Shown here: positions 60,703 to 64,000 of the stretch, one piece after another
Numbering within the stretch: position 1 is the first letter of the stretch
Layout of the letters: every line of letters starts with the position of its first letter
Origin: Lactobacillus sp.
GTDB taxonomy: Bacteria; Bacillota; Bacilli; Lactobacillales; Lactobacillaceae
Length of the DNA stretch: 64,000 nt
Direction: 5' to 3'
Assembly: GCA_022484695.1 (NCBI GenBank)
Contig: JAKVKU010000005.1
Span: 164,776-228,775, forward strand
The notes under the pieces: model-generated
The model's database searches: none
Told to the model about the DNA's origin: nothing
What the model saw: the letters and a program-made list of their open reading frames with translations, nothing else
Translations under genes and position numbers: made by a program

Positions 60703-61164
60703 GTGGAGAGCTGGCTATTTCTAGGAATTATTTTATTAGTCGCCGTGTTGGGGAAGAATCAATCTTTGATCATTGCCGCGGCTGTTGTCTTAATTTTGAA
60801 GCTTTTTCCTTTTTCAAATAAACTATTTCCCATTATTAATGCCAAGGGCATCAACTGGGGGGTCACGATCATCTCCATTGCCATTTTGATCCCGATTGCC
60901 ACCGGCCGGATTGGCTTTAAAGACCTGTTCAACGCGTTTAAGAGTCCCGTTGGTTTTATCGCTGTAGCCTGTGGTATTTTGGTGGCGGTATGGTCTTCAA
61001 AGGGCGTGGGTTTACTGGCCCAAAGTCCAGAAATCACCGTGGCCTTGGTTTTTGGGACCATTATGGGCGTGGTCTTCTTAAAGGGTATCGCCGCTGGCCC
61101 AGTGATTGCGTCAGGCATTACTTACACCATTTTAACGGTTTTCAACTTATTACCCGGTAAATAA
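60703..61164 (+). CDS. DUF441 (UPF0756, YtwI-like) membrane protein
   Basis: This protein of about 153 residues has four or five membrane helices and the family blocks [38 protein letters not shown] and [20 protein letters not shown]. The function is unknown. GTG 60703 is proposed because AAAGTGGTG (60688-60696) lies 6 bases upstream and the family begins here; ATG 60685 is an alternative with weaker support. Its position after pyk is shared with Bacillus. Confidence 0.82.
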   Translation: MESWLFLGIILLVAVLGKNQSLIIAAAVVLILKLFPFSNKLFPIINAKGINWGVTIISIAILIPIATGRIGFKDLFNAFKSPVGFIAVACGILVAVWSSKGVGLLAQSPEITVALVFGTIMGVVFLKGIAAGPVIASGITYTILTVFNLLPGK

Positions 61165-61204
61165 CGGGGCAATTGAGATGATCGATCTCACAAGGAGCGT
61201 ACAA

Positions 61205-62071
61205 ATGACAGAACTATTAGACAAAATTGGCACGATTCAAGCAGCCAATGTAACCGAAGTTAATGATACTGCGGTTTTCTCACAAATTTCAGGGCAAACA
61301 TTAGCCACTAACAGAAGTGAGTTTGAAACAATACCCAGCGTAGGGGATAGTATCACTGGCTTTATTTATGAAGATAAAAAACATCAACTGCGTTTAACGA
61401 CTGTTTTACCCAAGGCGCGCTTAGACCATTATGCTTATGGCACGGTGACTGAAGTTCGTCGGGACCTGGGGGTATTTGTGGATGTGGGGTTAGCAGATAA
61501 GGATTTGGTCGTTTCCATTGATGATCTGCCTGAAAATAAGCAAATTTGGCCGGCTGTGGGGGATCGCTTGATGATCACCCTAGCAGTGGATAAAAAGGGC
61601 CGTATGTGGGGTAAATTGGCCGATGAAACGATTTTTGAAGCTATCTCCAATCGGGCCAGTCAAGCTGACCGTAATAAAGATATTTCCGGGACGACCTATC
61701 GCCTGCGGGCAGTGGGGAGCTTGTTATTGACGGATGACTATTACCTTGGCTTTATTCACAATACCGAACGGGATGTTGAACCCCGCTTAGGGCAACATGT
61801 TTCTGGTAGAGTTATTGGGTTAACTGCTGATGGGATGTTGAATATTTCCCTGCGGCCCCGGGCTTATGAAGAAATCGGTGATGATGCGGGGATGATTTTA
61901 GCGGTATTAAAACGTAATCCTAATCACGCTATTGATTTCAATGATAAAAGTGATCCGGCAGCCATTAAAGAATTCTTTGGCATTTCTAAGGGCGCCTTTA
62001 AACGGGCTCTGGGGCACTTATTAAAAGCTGGTTTGATTGAAGAAACTGATACGCAAACCAAGTTGAAATAA
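61205..62071 (+). CDS. cvfB: S1 RNA-binding protein CvfB
   Basis: This 288-residue protein has several S1/OB-type domains (VGDSITGFIYEDKKHQLRLT; GTVTEVRRDLGVFVDVGLAD; LGQHVSGRVIGLTADGMLNI) and a C-terminal winged helix (ISKGAFKRALGHLLKAGLI). This is the layout of CvfB/YitL, an RNA-binding regulator that affects virulence factors in Staphylococcus. ATG 61205 follows AAGGAG at about 8 bases. The next gene is a Fur-family regulator. Confidence 0.9.
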   Translation: MTELLDKIGTIQAANVTEVNDTAVFSQISGQTLATNRSEFETIPSVGDSITGFIYEDKKHQLRLTTVLPKARLDHYAYGTVTEVRRDLGVFVDVGLADKDLVVSIDDLPENKQIWPAVGDRLMITLAVDKKGRMWGKLADETIFEAISNRASQADRNKDISGTTYRLRAVGSLLLTDDYYLGFIHNTERDVEPRLGQHVSGRVIGLTADGMLNISLRPRAYEEIGDDAGMILAVLKRNPNHAIDFNDKSDPAAIKEFFGISKGAFKRALGHLLKAGLIEETDTQTKLK

Positions 62072-62150
62072 AATTCATTTTATGAAAAAATGTTTTTAGG
62101 CTTTTATTTTATGGCATTTCGTTATTAGACAACCAATTTTGAGGCTAATT

Positions 62151-62615
62151 ATGAAAAAAGAACAGCAATTAAAAACAACCATTCAAAAACAATTGAAAAA
62201 GTCCGGCTTTAAAATGACCCCACAAAGAGCTGCATTAGTGGATGTGTTAGTTCGTCATCAAGACCAGCATTTAACGGCTGAAAAGATTTTTATGCTGACC
62301 AAAGAAGTTTCTAGAGACATTGGCTTGGCGACTGTTTATCGGACGTTAGAGATCTTGATGAATATTCAAGTATTGAAGAAAAATGCCATCAATACGGATG
62401 GTATCGTCCGCTATGAATTAATTCATAGTCGGGGGATTCAGTTGATTTGTAAAAATTGTGGTCGGGTCATCGATGTGGATCAAAGCTTCATGCAGCGCTT
62501 AACCAGTATGCTGGCTGCTGAGTATCATTTTCAATCGAACCATGATTTTAACGCCACGAGCATTGAAGGCTTATGTGCCGATTGTGCTGAAAAGTTGCAG
62601 GCCATAGCTAAATGA
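62151..62615 (+). CDS. Fur-family transcriptional regulator, atypical metal site
   Basis: This 154-residue protein has the Fur winged helix (about 15-85; FKMTPQRAALVDVLV, HLTAEKIFMLTKEV, GLATVYRTLEIL) and two CxxC pairs (CKNCGR, CADCAEK) that hold the structural zinc. The usual H-x-H pair just before the first CxxC, which helps bind the sensed metal, is replaced: it reads RGIQLICKNC. Fur, PerR or Zur specificity cannot be assigned. GAGG lies before ATG 62151. It is followed closely by xerD. Confidence 0.88.
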   Translation: MKKEQQLKTTIQKQLKKSGFKMTPQRAALVDVLVRHQDQHLTAEKIFMLTKEVSRDIGLATVYRTLEILMNIQVLKKNAINTDGIVRYELIHSRGIQLICKNCGRVIDVDQSFMQRLTSMLAAEYHFQSNHDFNATSIEGLCADCAEKLQAIAK

Positions 62616-62632
62616 GGTGGGGGTAACTTTTT

Positions 62633-63523
62633 TTGGAAGAGTTAATCAAAGATTATATTCATTACTTAGAGATCGAAAGAGGCTTGTCACCCCAAACACA
62701 AGCCAGTTATTATGAGGATTTGAAGCAATTCAGGGCTTTTTTGCAGGCACAAAAAATCACCAGCTTTCCGGAAGACAGTGCCGTGATCGCTGAGTTTTTA
62801 AAGACCCAGGCAAAATTAGGTAAAGCCACCCGGTCTTTGGCCCGGATGGTGTCAGCTTTGCGTAAGTTTTACCAATATTTGTTAAATGAGCACCGACTTA
62901 AAACCGATCCTATGACCCAAATCAACTTACCTAAGCCCCAACAAAAGTTACCCGTGGTTTTATCCATTGCCGAGGTAAACCAGCTACTGGCTGCCCCCGA
63001 TACCCGCAAGCCTTTAGGGGTGCGGGACCGGGCTATTTTAGAGGTTTTATATGCCACTGGTCTGCGGGTCAGTGAATTGACTCATTTACAATTAGGCCAG
63101 CTGCATTTGGCCATTGGCTTGATTCAAACGATTGGCAAGGGGAATAAAGAGCGCATGCTGCCCATTGGGGATGTGGCCAGTGATTGGCTGAATCAGTATC
63201 TAAGTACGATTCGGCCAAGTTTTGCGGCCAAACATAGCCCCCAAAGCGGGGTGGTCTTTTTGAATTTCAGAGGCCAGCCTTTGACCAGACAGGCGATTTG
63301 GAAAATCATTAAGCAGTATATCTTGGTGAGCGGGATTCAAAAAGATGTCACGCCCCATACCCTGCGCCACTCCTTTGCCACCCATCTCTTGGAAAATGGG
63401 GCTGATCTACGGGTGGTCCAGACACTTTTGGGGCACACGGATATTGCCACCACGCAAATATATACCCATTTATCGACGCAAAAAATCCGGCAAGTTTATA
63501 ATAAGACCCATCCCCGGGCTTAG
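62633..63523 (+). CDS. xerD: Site-specific tyrosine recombinase XerD
   Basis: This 296-residue recombinase resolves chromosome dimers at dif with a partner recombinase. It has the N-terminal SAM-like DNA-binding domain (DYIHYLEIERGLSPQTQASY) and the catalytic domain with Arg in ATGLRVSEL, HTLRHSFATHLL, GHTDIATTQIYTH and the nucleophilic Tyr. The start is TTG 62633 with GAGGTGGGG upstream. The order xerD-ribT-scpA is the typical Firmicutes arrangement and supports XerD over XerC. Confidence 0.93.
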   Translation: MEELIKDYIHYLEIERGLSPQTQASYYEDLKQFRAFLQAQKITSFPEDSAVIAEFLKTQAKLGKATRSLARMVSALRKFYQYLLNEHRLKTDPMTQINLPKPQQKLPVVLSIAEVNQLLAAPDTRKPLGVRDRAILEVLYATGLRVSELTHLQLGQLHLAIGLIQTIGKGNKERMLPIGDVASDWLNQYLSTIRPSFAAKHSPQSGVVFLNFRGQPLTRQAIWKIIKQYILVSGIQKDVTPHTLRHSFATHLLENGADLRVVQTLLGHTDIATTQIYTHLSTQKIRQVYNKTHPRA

Positions 63524-63586
63524 TTGAGCCTAATGGGTTTATGTGCTAAAGTATTAGGGTATGTAAGGCGTTGAATGGAGGTCATC

Positions 63587-63958
63587 ATGTTAGTCAAATA
63601 TAAGAGTAGTTATGAAAAGATAGCCATGGGCTTGCTGTCTTTTATACCTGATCTAAAGGATTTAAACACGCTGACGAATGAAATTGCGCTATATCAAGAT
63701 GACAATAACCATGAGTTATATTTATGGAAAAACAATTCAGATGATTTTTCTGGTGTCGTTGGTATTGAAGTGGCGGATAAATATATTGTCGTGCGTTGGA
63801 TTTCGTTAATGCCATCAGATCGTGGTGAGGGGAATTCATTTTTAATTTTGGATCAATTGCGAAAACTTTACCCACAGCAAAAAATGATGGGATCCCTAGA
63901 TACGACGAAGTTGGTCGCTAAATGGATCGAACATAACCGTCATCAAACAGGAGTATGA
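63587..63958 (+). CDS. ribT: RibT-like GNAT-family protein
   Basis: This 123-residue protein matches RibT: start MLVKYKSSYEKIAMGLLSF, then the acetyltransferase-like core VVGIEVADKYIVVRWISLMP and SDRGEGNSFLILDQL. It is encoded between xerD and scpA. Its substrate is not known. ATG 63587 follows GGAGGT; an ATG at 63575 overlaps that site. Confidence 0.88.
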   Translation: MLVKYKSSYEKIAMGLLSFIPDLKDLNTLTNEIALYQDDNNHELYLWKNNSDDFSGVVGIEVADKYIVVRWISLMPSDRGEGNSFLILDQLRKLYPQQKMMGSLDTTKLVAKWIEHNRHQTGV

Positions 63959-63961
63959 CCG

Positions 63962-64000
63962 GTGGCAGGATTAAAATTAGTATTACCAGAATTTGAAGGG
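63962..64000 (+). CDS. scpA: Segregation and condensation protein A, start only (partial)
   Basis: GTG 63962 opens the frame V-A-G-L-K-L-V-L-P-E-F-E-G, which matches the start of ScpA just before the conserved FEGPLDLLL block. AGGAG (63949-63953) lies 8 bases upstream. Position after ribT agrees. The gene runs off the right edge. Confidence 0.75.
   Translation, partial: MAGLKLVLPEFEG

Overview
The window is a 64 kb stretch of conserved chromosome from a low-to-moderate GC Gram-positive bacterium, almost certainly a member of the Lactobacillaceae. Support comes from strong AGGAGG-type ribosome binding sites, frequent TTG and GTG starts, gene orders shared with Bacillus (ylaN-ftsW-pyc, ylbF-ylbG-rsmD-coaD-sepM, asd-dapA-rnjB, pfkA-pyk) but without sporulation genes, a two-gene comEA-comEC operon without comEB, and a fructose PTS operon. 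An adjacent pfkA-pyk pair suggests glycolytic (homofermentative-type) metabolism. The genus cannot be fixed from the sequence alone. No tRNA, rRNA, insertion sequence, prophage or CRISPR array was seen.

Layout. 1-1.6 kb: the start of def (minus strand), then two tandem promoters, an M-box Mg2+ riboswitch with its terminator, a 28-codon leader ORF and a truncated P-type ATPase-like protein. 1.6-7.1 kb: the pyruvate dehydrogenase operon pdhABCD. 7.1-8.3 kb: UPF0223 and an inositol monophosphatase family gene. 8.3-15.6 kb: typA, ylaN, ftsW and pyc. 15.6-18.6 kb: ylbF, ylbG, rsmD, coaD and a PDZ/Lon-type protease. 18.6-22.7 kb: comEA, comEC and holA. 22.7-25 kb: rpsT (minus), rpsO, and a PNPase-like gene with no KH or S1 domain and no recognisable active site, sitting where pnp normally is. 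25.1-29 kb: a 45-codon remnant of asd, dapA, RNase J2 and a TPR protein. 29-34 kb: tuf, tig, clpX and engB. 34-38.5 kb: a small charged protein, a glutamine-type amino-acid ABC transporter and uvrC. 38.7-43.2 kb: a class I glutamine amidotransferase and the fruR-fruK-fruA operon (minus). 43.3-49 kb: obgE, an OatA-like acyltransferase, rnz, an SDR gene and a LapA-like membrane protein. 49-54.2 kb: clpB, rpmF (cysteine-free L32), a lipoprotein, a GntR regulator and a DUF2929 protein. 54.2-64 kb: dnaE, pfkA, pyk, DUF441, cvfB, a Fur-family regulator, xerD, ribT and the start of scpA.

Most of the window is housekeeping: pyruvate use (PDH and pyruvate carboxylase), lower glycolysis, translation, RNA decay, protein folding and quality control, and competence DNA uptake. 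The unusual content lies in degenerate or repurposed relatives of known enzymes and in RNA structures. The strongest candidate for something undescribed is the M-box-controlled P-type ATPase-like protein (229-1516): it has lost the phosphorylation domain and the actuator TGES loop, yet keeps a complete Mg2+-sensing leader and a good ribosome binding site. The second is the catalytically dead PNPase-like protein at 23610-24929. Smaller points are an asd remnant before dapA, a comEA ribosome binding site buried in a terminator-like hairpin, and a Fur-family protein without the usual sensory histidines.
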